This document shows positions 26,130-31,910 of a DNA stretch of 33,641 nt, piece after piece. Each line of letters opens with the position of its first letter. Positions within the stretch are counted from its first letter, which is position 1. This DNA is from a virus: positions 1 to 33,641 of the IMG/VR virus record IMGVR_UViG_3300035703_000282; one strand, written 5' to 3'. Position numbers and translations under genes: made by a program. The notes beneath the pieces were generated by a model that made no database searches, had not been told where the DNA came from, and saw only the letters and a program-made list of their open reading frames with translations.

Positions 26130-26383
26130 AGTAGGCCTTTCGGGAACGGATAGACTGCATCAGCGTGAGGAGTCCCAGGCCTCGGTGCATTGAAAAACCT
26201 CCTTTTGTCTAGTTCTGTAGGCTTCCAGAAACACTCCGGAGCCTCAGACTTGATGATGTAAATGATTCTCTCAAGTACGGGAGAGTCATCCGAAATGTTT
26301 GCAGGTCTTTTTGCAAACGCCTTTTTCAGCATGGTTTGGTGGTGTACGCTTAACATATCAAAATGGCACTGAATCGTCGTCAT
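26126..26383 (-). CDS. Small early protein with conserved-looking C-terminus
   Basis: An 85-residue protein from the ATG at 26383, or 76 residues from the ATG at 26356, which lies just past the previous stop. Neither has a good ribosome site. The C-terminal segment DKRRFFNAPRPGTPHADAVY then PFPKGLL is striking, basic and proline-rich, and probably the functional end. No domain is recognised. It lies between an SSB-like small protein and a small helical protein in the recombination operon. Confidence 0.55.
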   Translation of the reverse strand: MTTIQCHFDMLSVHHQTMLKKAFAKRPANISDDSPVLERIIYIIKSEAPECFWKPTELDKRRFFNAPRPGTPHADAVYPFPKGLL

Positions 26384-26579
26384 CGACTTTGGTTGATCTT
26401 ACTTCCCCGTCTTTCTGTTGAAACTTTAGGCCCAAATATTTCCCGTCGGAACCCTCGTTGATCCAGCCAGAGATCCAGTACTCGACCCCGTTAATCATTG
26501 CTGAACCTCGATAGTCTGGGTGCACATCCTTCTCCTTCTTCTTATTCTTGCTGATACTTCCTGTTAGTTCTTTTGGCAT
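26358..26579 (-). CDS. Small protein with SSB-like acidic C-terminal tail
   Basis: A 73-residue protein. The sequence GSISKNKKKEKDVHPDYRG, then MINGVEYWISGWINEGSDGK and YLGLKF, reads as a compact five-strand beta domain that could be a small OB fold. The C-terminus DDDDSVPF is very similar in character to the acidic tip of bacterial single-stranded-DNA-binding protein (DDDIPF), through which SSB recruits repair enzymes. It is coupled to the YqaJ exonuclease upstream by a 16-base overlap. A role in binding single-stranded DNA or docking on host SSB partners is inference, but the context is apt. It is much shorter than a standard SSB. Confidence 0.62.
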   Translation of the reverse strand: MPKELTGSISKNKKKEKDVHPDYRGSAMINGVEYWISGWINEGSDGKYLGLKFQQKDGEVRSTKVDDDDSVPF

Positions 26580-27160
26580 AGCTTTTCTACCATTTGAGTA
26601 ACTTCGTTGAGAAAGGCAACCAGATCAGCCTCGATCTTGGTTAGCTCTTCTGGCTTTGGCTCGTAACGTACGATAAATAACTGTAGATGTTCAGGAAGCC
26701 TTGGGTCGAACGAAACAAAGTCGCACCAAGTACGTCCTGTCACGAGCATTTGAGTGAGCATTTGTGGCTTGTATTTAGCGGGAACCTCCTTAGATAAAAG
26801 ATAATCGACATGGGTGTTTGAGTTGGGACACTTAATCTCGATCAGCCCTGAGCCTGCAAACCCGTCAGGAGACGCTCCAAGCCACTTTATCGACTTGTGA
26901 GTATGAAACCCTGTCTGCTCGACGAAATGCCCTGTGTGAACCTCGTAGGCTGCTCTGGCGACAGGTTCTTGCTCTGTACCCCATTGCATATAAGTATTTG
27001 TATAAGAATCGCTTTGTAAGCCAGTCAGACGCTCTGTAACGAGTTGAATCTGATAGTTCCTGCGTGTAGCCGTTCCTGCCTTTGCAAGCGCGTCTGAGGC
27101 CCGTGAAGCGGTTAGGTGGCCTAACCTCGCCTTGTACCAATCGTCAGATCTTTGTTCCAT
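26564..27160 (-). CDS. YqaJ-type recombination exonuclease
   Basis: Lambda-exonuclease-like nuclease that degrades one strand of a DNA end so that the annealing protein can act. The 198 residues contain the PD-(D/E)XK core GASPDGF...LIEIKCP, giving D99, E108 and K110. The N-terminal helix EQRSDDWYKARLGHLTASRA is the family's opening motif, and WGTEQEPVARAAYE carries another conserved Glu. It pairs functionally with the Sak-type protein upstream in the same operon. AAAGGTG lies before the ATG. The gene overlaps the YbcO-like gene by 17 bases. Confidence 0.9.
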   Translation of the reverse strand: MEQRSDDWYKARLGHLTASRASDALAKAGTATRRNYQIQLVTERLTGLQSDSYTNTYMQWGTEQEPVARAAYEVHTGHFVEQTGFHTHKSIKWLGASPDGFAGSGLIEIKCPNSNTHVDYLLSKEVPAKYKPQMLTQMLVTGRTWCDFVSFDPRLPEHLQLFIVRYEPKPEELTKIEADLVAFLNEVTQMVEKLCQKN

Positions 27161-27437
27161 TTTGCACCTTTAGCCATCCTCGTTCGATCATTGTTTGCAT
27201 CGTGTTTATGTACGCTTGGTTCCAGAAGTCTCGACGTTCCTCACGAGACATGTCTTTCCCCTGATCCAAGTATGTATGACAACGAAAGCATAGGGATGCT
27301 ACTAAAGCATCAGATACCTTGATTCCCATGCCTTTGCCTTGGTTTCGGTGAGCAGCGACTACTGTCCCATCCTCTGCAAAGCATGACCCGCAAGGGATGT
27401 ATCTACAAGCCTCAAGTAGTTTTTTGTTTGTGTACAT
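27144..27437 (-). CDS. YbcO/DUF1364-like putative nuclease
   Basis: A 97-residue protein matching the YbcO family of small HNH-fold phage nucleases. It begins NKKLLEACRYIPCGSC, continues VVAAHRNQGKGMGIKVSDAL and then ASLCFRCHTYLDQG. Two cysteine pairs (CGSC and CFRC) and the AHRN and CH segments provide metal-binding and catalytic candidates. Members usually sit among recombination genes, as here between NinB and YqaJ. AAGGAAG precedes the ATG by four bases. It overlaps NinB by 26 bases. DNA cleavage activity is inferred from the family. Confidence 0.82.
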   Translation of the reverse strand: MYTNKKLLEACRYIPCGSCFAEDGTVVAAHRNQGKGMGIKVSDALVASLCFRCHTYLDQGKDMSREERRDFWNQAYINTMQTMIERGWLKVQNGTKI

Positions 27438-27831
27438 TTATCTTCCTTAGATCAAGTTCAGCGTCTTTCATCTCATCCGTCCAGACCAAGCCCTTCTCTA
27501 ATGCGTACTGTAAAAGTTGCTCCACCATGTCCGAGAACTCCGAAACCGTAAGCGAAGCAGTGGAAGGCTCGATCTCTTTTACCTGACCTCCAGGGAGTTC
27601 GACGACACGAGAAGGTAAAAACCTCGTCTTAGCCCACTCGTGCCAGATGTCCTGGGTGTACTGCTGGCCCATTAACTGTTCCGCACAAGCTGTCAGGATC
27701 GACCAATAGAATCGATTCTGGGCGGCTGTGCGAGGAGGTTTAGTAATAGTTACCATGTAGCCTAGTTCCGTGGCTTCTATGGCCTCTATGACCCTCCTGC
27801 GGTCATTCTCAGTTGTTAGGATTGATCTCAT
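27412..27831 (-). CDS. ninB: NinB-type recombination protein
   Basis: A 139-residue protein of the NinB (lambda Orf) family, which binds single-stranded DNA and helps load recombination proteins, replacing host RecF/RecO/RecR functions. Matching features are the TITKPPRTAAQNRFYWSIL segment, in which the R-T-x-x-Q-N is diagnostic, the WHEWAKTRFLPSR region, and STASLTVSEFSDMVEQLLQY near the C-terminus. The start overlaps the previous gene by 23 bases; its ribosome site is weak. It sits in a complete recombination operon. Confidence 0.88.
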   Translation of the reverse strand: MRSILTTENDRRRVIEAIEATELGYMVTITKPPRTAAQNRFYWSILTACAEQLMGQQYTQDIWHEWAKTRFLPSRVVELPGGQVKEIEPSTASLTVSEFSDMVEQLLQYALEKGLVWTDEMKDAELDLRKINVHKQKTT

Positions 27832-28162
27832 TTCTTAGATACCAGTTGTAGTTTGCTCGAAAGGCTCGTCTCTCGAAGTCAGTAAACTTATCGTGACGAT
27901 CAGCAAACATAGCCTCGACCATGCGCCTCTTGAATTGTTTACCGTCAACGTCAAGCCACATCAGATAATTGTCGAGCCCAGACTCGTGGAGGTCTCCGAA
28001 TAGAAACCGCATGGCTGTGATCGTGTCGTCTTGAGGTCTAGTTTTGTAAGGCGCTTTGCAGGCGTCATCGACTGCTAGTTGGATGACAGACCAGAGCAGT
28101 TTCTTGCAACGCTCGGTCTGGATTGAATCCAGCAGTCCTTCTTCAAATGTGTGTAGGTTCAT
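27809..28162 (-). CDS. Conserved early protein of unknown function
   Basis: A 117-residue helical protein. Notable stretches are KLLWSVIQLAVDDACKAPY, then ITAMRFLFGDLHESGLDNYL and FERRAFRANYNWYLRNEINP. It resembles hypothetical proteins found upstream of NinB in several phages, but I cannot name a function. The ATG overlaps the winged-helix gene's stop (ATGA), so it is coupled to it. Confidence 0.65.
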   Translation of the reverse strand: MNLHTFEEGLLDSIQTERCKKLLWSVIQLAVDDACKAPYKTRPQDDTITAMRFLFGDLHESGLDNYLMWLDVDGKQFKRRMVEAMFADRHDKFTDFERRAFRANYNWYLRNEINPNN

Positions 28163-28461
28163 TTTCGTTTGTAGTAGTAAGCCCAGGCTTGCCTGTAGAG
28201 TTTTTCTTTCGTAACCAACTTGCGAGCCTCTAGTGCGCGAATCATCTTCAAGGCATTTTGTGGTGTGCAGCCGAACTTGTTTGCCAAATCGTTAAGCGAC
28301 ATCCAATCATCGAGTGCTGCCAAGTAAGCCTTTTGTGTCGGTGTTAGCGGTTTGGACTTGTTAAGCATCAACCGGCCAAACTTTTCCACCGACTTTAGGA
28401 ACTCACCTCGGTGAGAGATGAGCACCCCTGATCGTTTAGCGGCATCAAGAATCTGACTCAT
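28159..28461 (-). CDS. Winged helix-turn-helix protein (paralogue A)
   Basis: A 100-residue probable DNA-binding protein. The segment KPLTPTQKAYLAALDDWMSL, then NDLANKFGCTPQNALKMIR and ALEARKLVTKEK, is a winged HTH: helix, recognition helix after FGCT, then the wing, ending AWAYYYKRK. It is clearly related to the gene at 32107-32421, which shares KPLT-T, SL..L...FGCT..-A-K and AWA-YY-RK. The two lie on opposite strands in the two early operons. It is coupled by ATGA to both neighbours. Possibly a regulator; the target is unknown. Confidence 0.75.
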   Translation of the reverse strand: MSQILDAAKRSGVLISHRGEFLKSVEKFGRLMLNKSKPLTPTQKAYLAALDDWMSLNDLANKFGCTPQNALKMIRALEARKLVTKEKLYRQAWAYYYKRK

Positions 28462-28988
28462 TTAATCTCCGTGAGTTCTTTCTTGCGTTGTTCTTTGGCT
28501 GCGTCCAGTTGCTTGATAGCCTCAGGATTGTTCTTTAGAGCTTTGTAAGCTGTCGTGAAGGCTTGTTTTAGATCTTCCATGTTCCCAGCCTCGCTCACAA
28601 TCTTGAGGTGGTCTGCTGGATCTTCCTTGGCTTCTTCCGGCAGATCTTCTCCTGCGTAGATGTAGAGCCCGATACCGTGCAGGCTGATAGCCTTGGCTAA
28701 ACATCTCTGCATAGCCGTGTTGACTGCAAACGCATCTGGGTTAGGGATTGCTTTGTTCTTGTAGTCCATGACCGGCAGTTGTGCAGTGCGAGATACGCCA
28801 AATGCTTTGACCTCGCAGAACACCATTACGGTGTCATTCCACACTTGATGAGGTTTGTACTCCCAGGTTGCATTAGGATCGTGTTGCAACAATGTATCTA
28901 CAGCCCATGCCCAGGAGAGATAAGAAAGTCCGTTTTTCTTCTCGACCTTCTCGGTTACGTTGATCTTTCTGAGTTCGTTGAATTTCAT
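28458..28988 (-). CDS. Sak/DUF1071-type single-strand annealing protein
   Basis: Recombinase that anneals complementary single strands, partner of the YqaJ exonuclease. The 176-residue protein matches the DUF1071 (Sak-type) family: KFNELRKINVTEKVEKKNGL, then SYLSWAWAVDTLLQ, LPVMDYKNKAIPNPDAFAVN and ISLHGIGLYIYAGEDLPEEA. The C-terminal 40 residues are charged and helical. I chose the ATG at 28988, which has CGGAG six bases before it. An ATG at 29054 would run through the small membrane-peptide gene upstream and is probably not used. The stop overlaps the winged-helix gene's start. Confidence 0.88.
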   Translation of the reverse strand: MKFNELRKINVTEKVEKKNGLSYLSWAWAVDTLLQHDPNATWEYKPHQVWNDTVMVFCEVKAFGVSRTAQLPVMDYKNKAIPNPDAFAVNTAMQRCLAKAISLHGIGLYIYAGEDLPEEAKEDPADHLKIVSEAGNMEDLKQAFTTAYKALKNNPEAIKQLDAAKEQRKKELTEIK

Positions 28989-28999
28989 AATCGGCTCCG

Positions 29000-29092
29000 T
29001 TACTTTATGAACAGGAAGAGCAGTGTTCCGTAGCAAATCCCCAATAGCGCGCATAGTGCCCAGTCACTCCTCGTTATTTTGTACTTGGTCAA
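29000..29092 (-). CDS. Tiny single-pass membrane peptide, TTG start
   Basis: A 30-residue frame with a TTG start at 29092, supported by AGGA eight bases upstream. The N-terminus is basic (TKYKITRSDW), followed by an uninterrupted hydrophobic helix (ALCALLGICYGTLLFLF) and IK at the end. Its TAA stops 11 bases before the Sak ATG, leaving exactly the room for the Sak ribosome site. It overlaps the 44-residue frame upstream by 29 bases. The basic N-terminus plus one transmembrane helix fits a small phage membrane peptide. Function unknown; alternatively the frame is accidental. Confidence 0.55.
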   Translation of the reverse strand: MTKYKITRSDWALCALLGICYGTLLFLFIK

Positions 29093-29198
29093 GTTCGTAT
29101 TCCTGTTGTTCCAACTGTTGTTGATAGTCATCTTGTTCCCTCTCTCTGTCGTATCTGTAAAGTTCTCTGTCTAGCCACCAATCGTAGTCAACGCTCAT
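29064..29198 (-). CDS. Tiny acidic Gln/Tyr-rich protein
   Basis: A 44-residue frame: SVDYDWWLDRELYRYDRERE followed by a Gln/Glu-rich helix ending in NNEE. The ATG overlaps the stop of the 47-residue gene upstream (ATGA) and has AAGGGA six bases before it. Charged-residue content is extreme (about half Asp, Glu, Arg or Lys), as in small phage proteins that bind host enzymes or mimic nucleic acid. That function is speculation. Ribosome site and coupling make translation likely. Confidence 0.6.
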   Translation of the reverse strand: MSVDYDWWLDRELYRYDREREQDDYQQQLEQQEYELDQVQNNEE

Positions 29199-29338
29199 TG
29201 GAGTTCCCTTGTGTAGATGGTGCAGAACTGTTCTACGTTAGCTGCAAATACAATCTCGTTGATCTTGATGTTGTAGTCGTTGTCGAAGTATTCCTTGAGG
29301 ATTTTTTCTAGCTGCTCTTGTGTGAGTATGATTTTCAT
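29195..29338 (-). CDS. Tiny protein, first gene of the minus early operon
   Basis: A 47-residue frame: KIILTQEQLEKILKEYFDN followed by DYNIKINEIVFAANVEQF. AAGGAG lies five bases before the ATG at 29338, one of the best ribosome sites in this strand. It reads as an N-terminal helix followed by strands. No family recognised. As first gene of the operon it should be expressed early. The 59 bases between it and the divergent GTG at 29398 should contain the operon's promoter; I see no convincing sigma-70 match for this direction. Confidence 0.62.
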   Translation of the reverse strand: MKIILTQEQLEKILKEYFDNDYNIKINEIVFAANVEQFCTIYTRELQ

Positions 29339-29397
29339 GTTGGCTCCTTGTTGTGATGGAGTAATCTTAGGCTTATCAACTACTAAAGACTGTCATC

Positions 29398-29751
29398 GTG
29401 ACGACAATCTCTGCCGCTGATACCAAAAAGAAACGCCGTTCGTCGGTAAGTCCTACTCAGCGATCCTTAGCTGCACTGCGCGAGCGCGGGTATCTCTGCC
29501 AGATCGTCGAGCACTGGAACCCGTGGGCTCGTATACGCCAGGACTTGTTTGGGATAGGCGACATCCTTTGTCTTAAAGACGAGGAGACGCTCCTGGTACA
29601 GACAACGAGCAGAGGTAACGTATCAGCCAGGGTAAAGAAGATTGCAGAGAGTGAGCATCTTCCAGCTATCTTGAGGGCAGGCTGGAAAATCGAGGTGCAC
29701 GGATGGGCTAAGTTAAAAGAGGGCTGGACTTGCAAGGTTGTGGAGATGTGA
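29398..29751 (+). CDS. Possible PD-(D/E)XK-like nuclease-fold protein
   Basis: A 117-residue protein divergent from the recombination operon. After a basic N-terminus (KKKRRSS) comes a helix (TQRSLAALRERGYLCQIVEH), then QDLFGIGDILCLKDEETLLV and QTTSRGNVSARVKKI. The D55...L66-V-Q68 arrangement and the helix after it resemble the compact nuclease-resolvase fold. In place of E-x-K it has V-Q-T, so it may be inactive or use another residue. The start is GTG at 29398 without a clear ribosome site. A weak promoter-like pair (TTGTGA at 29351, TATCAA at 29374, spacing 17) would give a very short leader. A long hairpin terminator follows. Confidence 0.6.
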   Translation: MTTISAADTKKKRRSSVSPTQRSLAALRERGYLCQIVEHWNPWARIRQDLFGIGDILCLKDEETLLVQTTSRGNVSARVKKIAESEHLPAILRAGWKIEVHGWAKLKEGWTCKVVEM

Positions 29752-29756
29752 TACGA

Positions 29757-29786
29757 TTGACTTGTCTGTGTGGAAGCAGATGTAAG
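29757..29786 (+). promoter_or_regulatory. Possible sigma-70 promoter ahead of the hairpin region
   Basis: TTGACT (29757-29762, five of six matches to the -35 consensus) is followed after 18 bases by TGTAAG (29781-29786, four of six to the -10). Transcription would begin near 29793, inside the 5' arm of the long hairpin. This could express the non-coding region or the downstream early operon, or it may be chance. Confidence 0.3.
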
Positions 29787-29862
29787 CCGTTAGGAATGTG
29801 CCCTGCCCCTTGCTCCTGAGGGGGCTTCCACCAGGGTACATCCTTAACGGCTTTTTCTTTTT
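29784..29862 (+). terminator. Long hairpin followed by T-rich run
   Basis: Bases 29784-29805 pair with 29832-29853: 22 pairs with two G-U wobbles and one A-C mismatch. A small inner hairpin, CCCCT (29806-29810) with AGGGG (29819-29823), sits at the tip, leaving an eight-base bulge GCTTCCAC (29824-29831). CTTTTTCTTTTTC follows at 29851-29863, so it reads as an intrinsic terminator for the gene at 29398-29751. The stem is far longer than a simple terminator needs. The bulge is perfectly complementary to GTGGAAGC at 29770-29777, just upstream. Confidence 0.75.
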
Positions 29863-29865
29863 CTA

Positions 29866-30205
29866 CCAGACCGTACTCCGAGCGTTATTAAGAACCTGCA
29901 TGGGTTGCGCGGAAGTAAACACCGGCTGGCGATACACCCCGTTTCATGCCGATCCAGACTGTCAGTGAGGTACTGGACTAAGCCTCTTGTACATGGGTGG
30001 GACAAGCAAGAGGTGGAGAGAATCGCTGGCTTAGGCTGTACTAGGCAGGGAACATCCAGAAGAGACCCCTGCTGGGTAAGGTGAGTGCTACCACCCTTGG
30101 GGAAGTTATGTCTCAAGAAAAGAGAAGTAGAAGATTGTCAACAGAACGACAGTCAACAACAAAAATAAGGTTTACATTGAGATTTCCTAACAACAGGAGA
30201 AAACA
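29866..30205 (+). other. Non-coding interval with candidate structured RNA
   Basis: About 340 bases without a credible gene. Visible pairings are CTAAGCC (29978-29984) with GGCTTAG (30028-30034), extended by GTAC (29970-29973) with GTAC (30038-30041); CTTG-containing TCTTG (29985-29989) with CAAGA (30007-30011) inside it; GCAGGG (30045-30050) with CCCTGC (30067-30072); and GCATG (29898-29902) with CATGC (29945-29949). Together these could make a branched RNA. Near the end, GTCAACA occurs twice 15 bases apart (30137 and 30152), possibly regulator sites before the next operon. The remainder shows nothing further. I do not recognise a known RNA family. Confidence 0.35.
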
Positions 30206-30568
30206 ATGTTCGAGGAGTTCTGGAGCAAATACCCAAGAAAGGTCGCTAAACGTGCTGCACAGAAAGCATGGGCCAAACTATCGCCGCAAGAGCAAAAGTC
30301 TGCTGTAGAGGCTCTGGCGACGCACAACAGGTACTACCAAGTGAAGGGTACGGGGCATGAGTTCATCCCGCATCCTGCTACATGGTTGAACCAGGGAAGA
30401 TGGGAGGACGAACTAGAGATCGCTCCTCCACAGGAGAAGGTGGCTGTGTGGTGGGCTACAGAGAAAGGAACTGCTGAGATGGCAGAGAAGGTGGGCTGTC
30501 CTGCAAGACCAGGAGAGGATTGGAACTCTTGGAAGGCAAGGATCTCAGAGAAAGCGAGGGCAGCGTGA
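30206..30568 (+). CDS. Small replication-type protein (YPRKV / HPATWLN motif)
   Basis: A 120-residue protein. FEEFWSKYPRKVAKRAAQKA then FIPHPATWLNQGRWEDE are marks of a domain often found at the C-terminus of phage replication-initiation or helicase-loader proteins. Here it stands alone, with a C-terminal extension (CPARPGEDWNSWKARISEKA). AGGAG lies six bases before the ATG. It heads the plus-strand early operon. It may act with host replication proteins; no ATPase or DNA-binding motif is visible. Confidence 0.65.
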   Translation: MFEEFWSKYPRKVAKRAAQKAWAKLSPQEQKSAVEALATHNRYYQVKGTGHEFIPHPATWLNQGRWEDELEIAPPQEKVAVWWATEKGTAEMAEKVGCPARPGEDWNSWKARISEKARAA

Positions 30569-30789
30569 GCAGAGAAGAAATTATCAAGTTGGCGCGGCAG
30601 GCTGGCGCAATTTTTGGCGACATGGCAGAGGCTGCGGTTGTTGCTCCTATTTTTGAACGTTTCGCCGACCTTGTTGCCGCTGCCGAGCGTGATGCGTGTG
30701 CCCAAGTTGTTGAAGCAATAGATCGTAATGGTGCTTGGGTTACTAAAGCAGAAGCTGCCGCAGCTATACGAGCAAGGAGTAAGCAATGA
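30565..30789 (+). CDS. Small conserved early protein
   Basis: A 74-residue Ala-rich helical protein. The pattern FERFADLVAAAERDACAQVV then AAAAIRARSKQ resembles very common small phage proteins of unknown role. The start is GTG at 30565, which overlaps the previous TGA (GTGA) and follows GAGGG. An ATG at 30520 lies well inside the previous gene and is less likely. Its stop overlaps the next ATG. Confidence 0.65.
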   Translation: MSREEIIKLARQAGAIFGDMAEAAVVAPIFERFADLVAAAERDACAQVVEAIDRNGAWVTKAEAAAAIRARSKQ

Positions 30790-30971
30790 CCGACAAAGAA
30801 AAAGCCTACGCTCTGCTACGCAAGCTAGCAGACGAAACAACGTATGTCATGGTTCATCCTAACGAGCTAAGAATCCTGCTGCACGATCTTGACCAGATGA
30901 GACTTAGGGTCAGGATTGCCAGAGAAGAACTAGGCGATGCTTGGCAACTTTACAAGGAGGATATGGCATGA
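30786..30971 (+). CDS. Small helical early protein
   Basis: A 61-residue charged protein (DKEKAYALLRKLADETTYVM at the N-terminus, then HDLDQMRLRVRIAREELGDA) likely to fold as helices. No family recognised. Coupled by ATGA to the gene before, and by ATGA to the winged-helix gene after it. Confidence 0.6.
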   Translation: MTDKEKAYALLRKLADETTYVMVHPNELRILLHDLDQMRLRVRIAREELGDAWQLYKEDMA

Positions 30972-31285
30972 GAAAGGTTGATCGCGGTGAAGTTTGTCTA
31001 AGGTATTTACAGTCAAGAACAACACCAGTTACGACTATCGAACTCGCAGAGAAATTAAAAGTTAGCCCACGGTCTATCCAGAACTCGTTAGAACCTCTCA
31101 TCTTAGAAGGAAAGGTCATAAGGGGTTCTGTTTGGAAGCAATCGTCTCCAGCCAAGAAAGCAGGGCTCTCTTATTCTTATCTGGCAGCAGACCCAAAGAC
31201 GAAGAAGAAGATTCTGCAAAACGGGTCGGTCGAGGAAGTGTTCGACATCAACTTCAACAATCCCTTTAACTTGAGGGCATCATGA
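30968..31285 (+). CDS. Winged helix-turn-helix protein
   Basis: A 105-residue probable transcription regulator. Residues 7-58 (EVCLRYLQSRTTPVTTIELA, EKLKVSPRSIQNSLEPL, ILEGKVIRGSVWK) form an HTH with recognition helix SPRSIQNSLEPL and a wing. The C-terminal half (SYSYLAADPKTKKKILQNGS) may bring an oligomerisation segment. The ATG at 30968 has a perfect AAGGAGG seven bases upstream, the best ribosome site in the operon; a TTG at 30941 is rejected. Overlaps both neighbours by ATGA. Confidence 0.73.
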   Translation: MRKVDRGEVCLRYLQSRTTPVTTIELAEKLKVSPRSIQNSLEPLILEGKVIRGSVWKQSSPAKKAGLSYSYLAADPKTKKKILQNGSVEEVFDINFNNPFNLRAS

Positions 31286-31485
31286 AAAAACTTCTGTCCA
31301 TCTGTAATCAAATGACTGACAGGATGCTATGTAAGACACATCCAGATGCACCTCACGGTTTTGATCGCAATGCCTCACACAACGCTGACCGCTACGTCTG
31401 TGAGTGCGAAGGGTGGCAACCCTCTGATGATGCGGGGGCAGTTTGGGAAGTGATTGAAGCCAAGTTGCGGGAGAAGAATATATGA
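31282..31485 (+). CDS. Small His/Cys-containing early protein
   Basis: A 67-residue protein. LCKTHPDAPHGFDRNASHNA then DRYVCECEGWQP contains Cys and His residues (CKTH, CEC) that might bind zinc, followed by an acidic helix (AGAVWEVIEAKLREKNI). The C and H residues are too few for confidence. Coupled by ATGA overlaps to both neighbours. Function unknown. Confidence 0.58.
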   Translation: MKKLLSICNQMTDRMLCKTHPDAPHGFDRNASHNADRYVCECEGWQPSDDAGAVWEVIEAKLREKNI

Positions 31486-31910
31486 GCAGAGAAGCTATGC
31501 AGATGGCGCTTGAAGCGCTAGAGAGCGATCCGGTAAGCCATCTGGGTTTGGTTCATAGAAAACTGGCCATCACTGCCCTGCGCCAAGCCCTTGAGCAGCA
31601 GCCAGTCGAGGAGCGTCTTGGTTACTGGAACGCTGTCGAAGGCTGGGTTGACCTACCCGAACCAGATCAGGCGGCGGCATGGGTTGAACCAGAGTTTTGG
31701 CAGCACCTTGAAAAGGTCAACTGCGGAACAGCATACCGATTGCCCAGCGAAAGCCGACAACCCCTCTACACCGCACCACCAAAAAAGCAATGGGTTGGGC
31801 TGACGGATGAGGAACACGACAACATAAAAGATAATTATCACAACATGACGTGGACCCTTGAAATGTTTGCCAGAGCTGTAGAACAAGCCTTGAAGGAGAA
31901 GAACACATGA
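31482..31910 (+). CDS. Conserved small phage protein (MSREAMQMALEALE type)
   Basis: A 142-residue protein of a type very common in phages of Burkholderiales and in freshwater viral sequences. An N-terminal amphipathic helix (SREAMQMALEALESD) and a second helix (LAITALRQALEQQP) are followed by a variable middle and the segment PLYTAPPKKQWVGLTDEEHD. The function is unknown. It is one of the better hints to the host group. Coupled to its neighbours by overlaps. Confidence 0.72.
   Translation: MSREAMQMALEALESDPVSHLGLVHRKLAITALRQALEQQPVEERLGYWNAVEGWVDLPEPDQAAAWVEPEFWQHLEKVNCGTAYRLPSESRQPLYTAPPKKQWVGLTDEEHDNIKDNYHNMTWTLEMFARAVEQALKEKNT

Noticed and set aside
28989-29054. N-terminal extension of the annealing protein from the ATG at 29054
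   Set aside because: The ATG at 28988 has CGGAG at ideal spacing and matches the usual family start; the extension overlaps a separate small membrane-peptide frame.
29899-29967. 22-residue plus-strand frame starting ATGGGTTGCGCG in the non-coding interval
   Set aside because: No ribosome site, very short, and its ends fall inside paired segments of the candidate RNA.
29844-30116. 90-residue minus-strand frame across the non-coding interval
   Set aside because: No coding-like composition, runs into the terminator's T-run, no ribosome site and no coupling to any gene.
29752-30205. tRNA or tmRNA gene in the non-coding interval
   Set aside because: No GTTCRA-type T-loop, CCA-end acceptor stem or cloverleaf was found on either strand.
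30108-30308. Basic 66-residue frame starting at the ATG at 30108
   Set aside because: It has a GGGGA-like site upstream, but over half of it lies out of frame inside the well-supported gene at 30206, and the sequence is low-complexity Arg/Ser/Lys.
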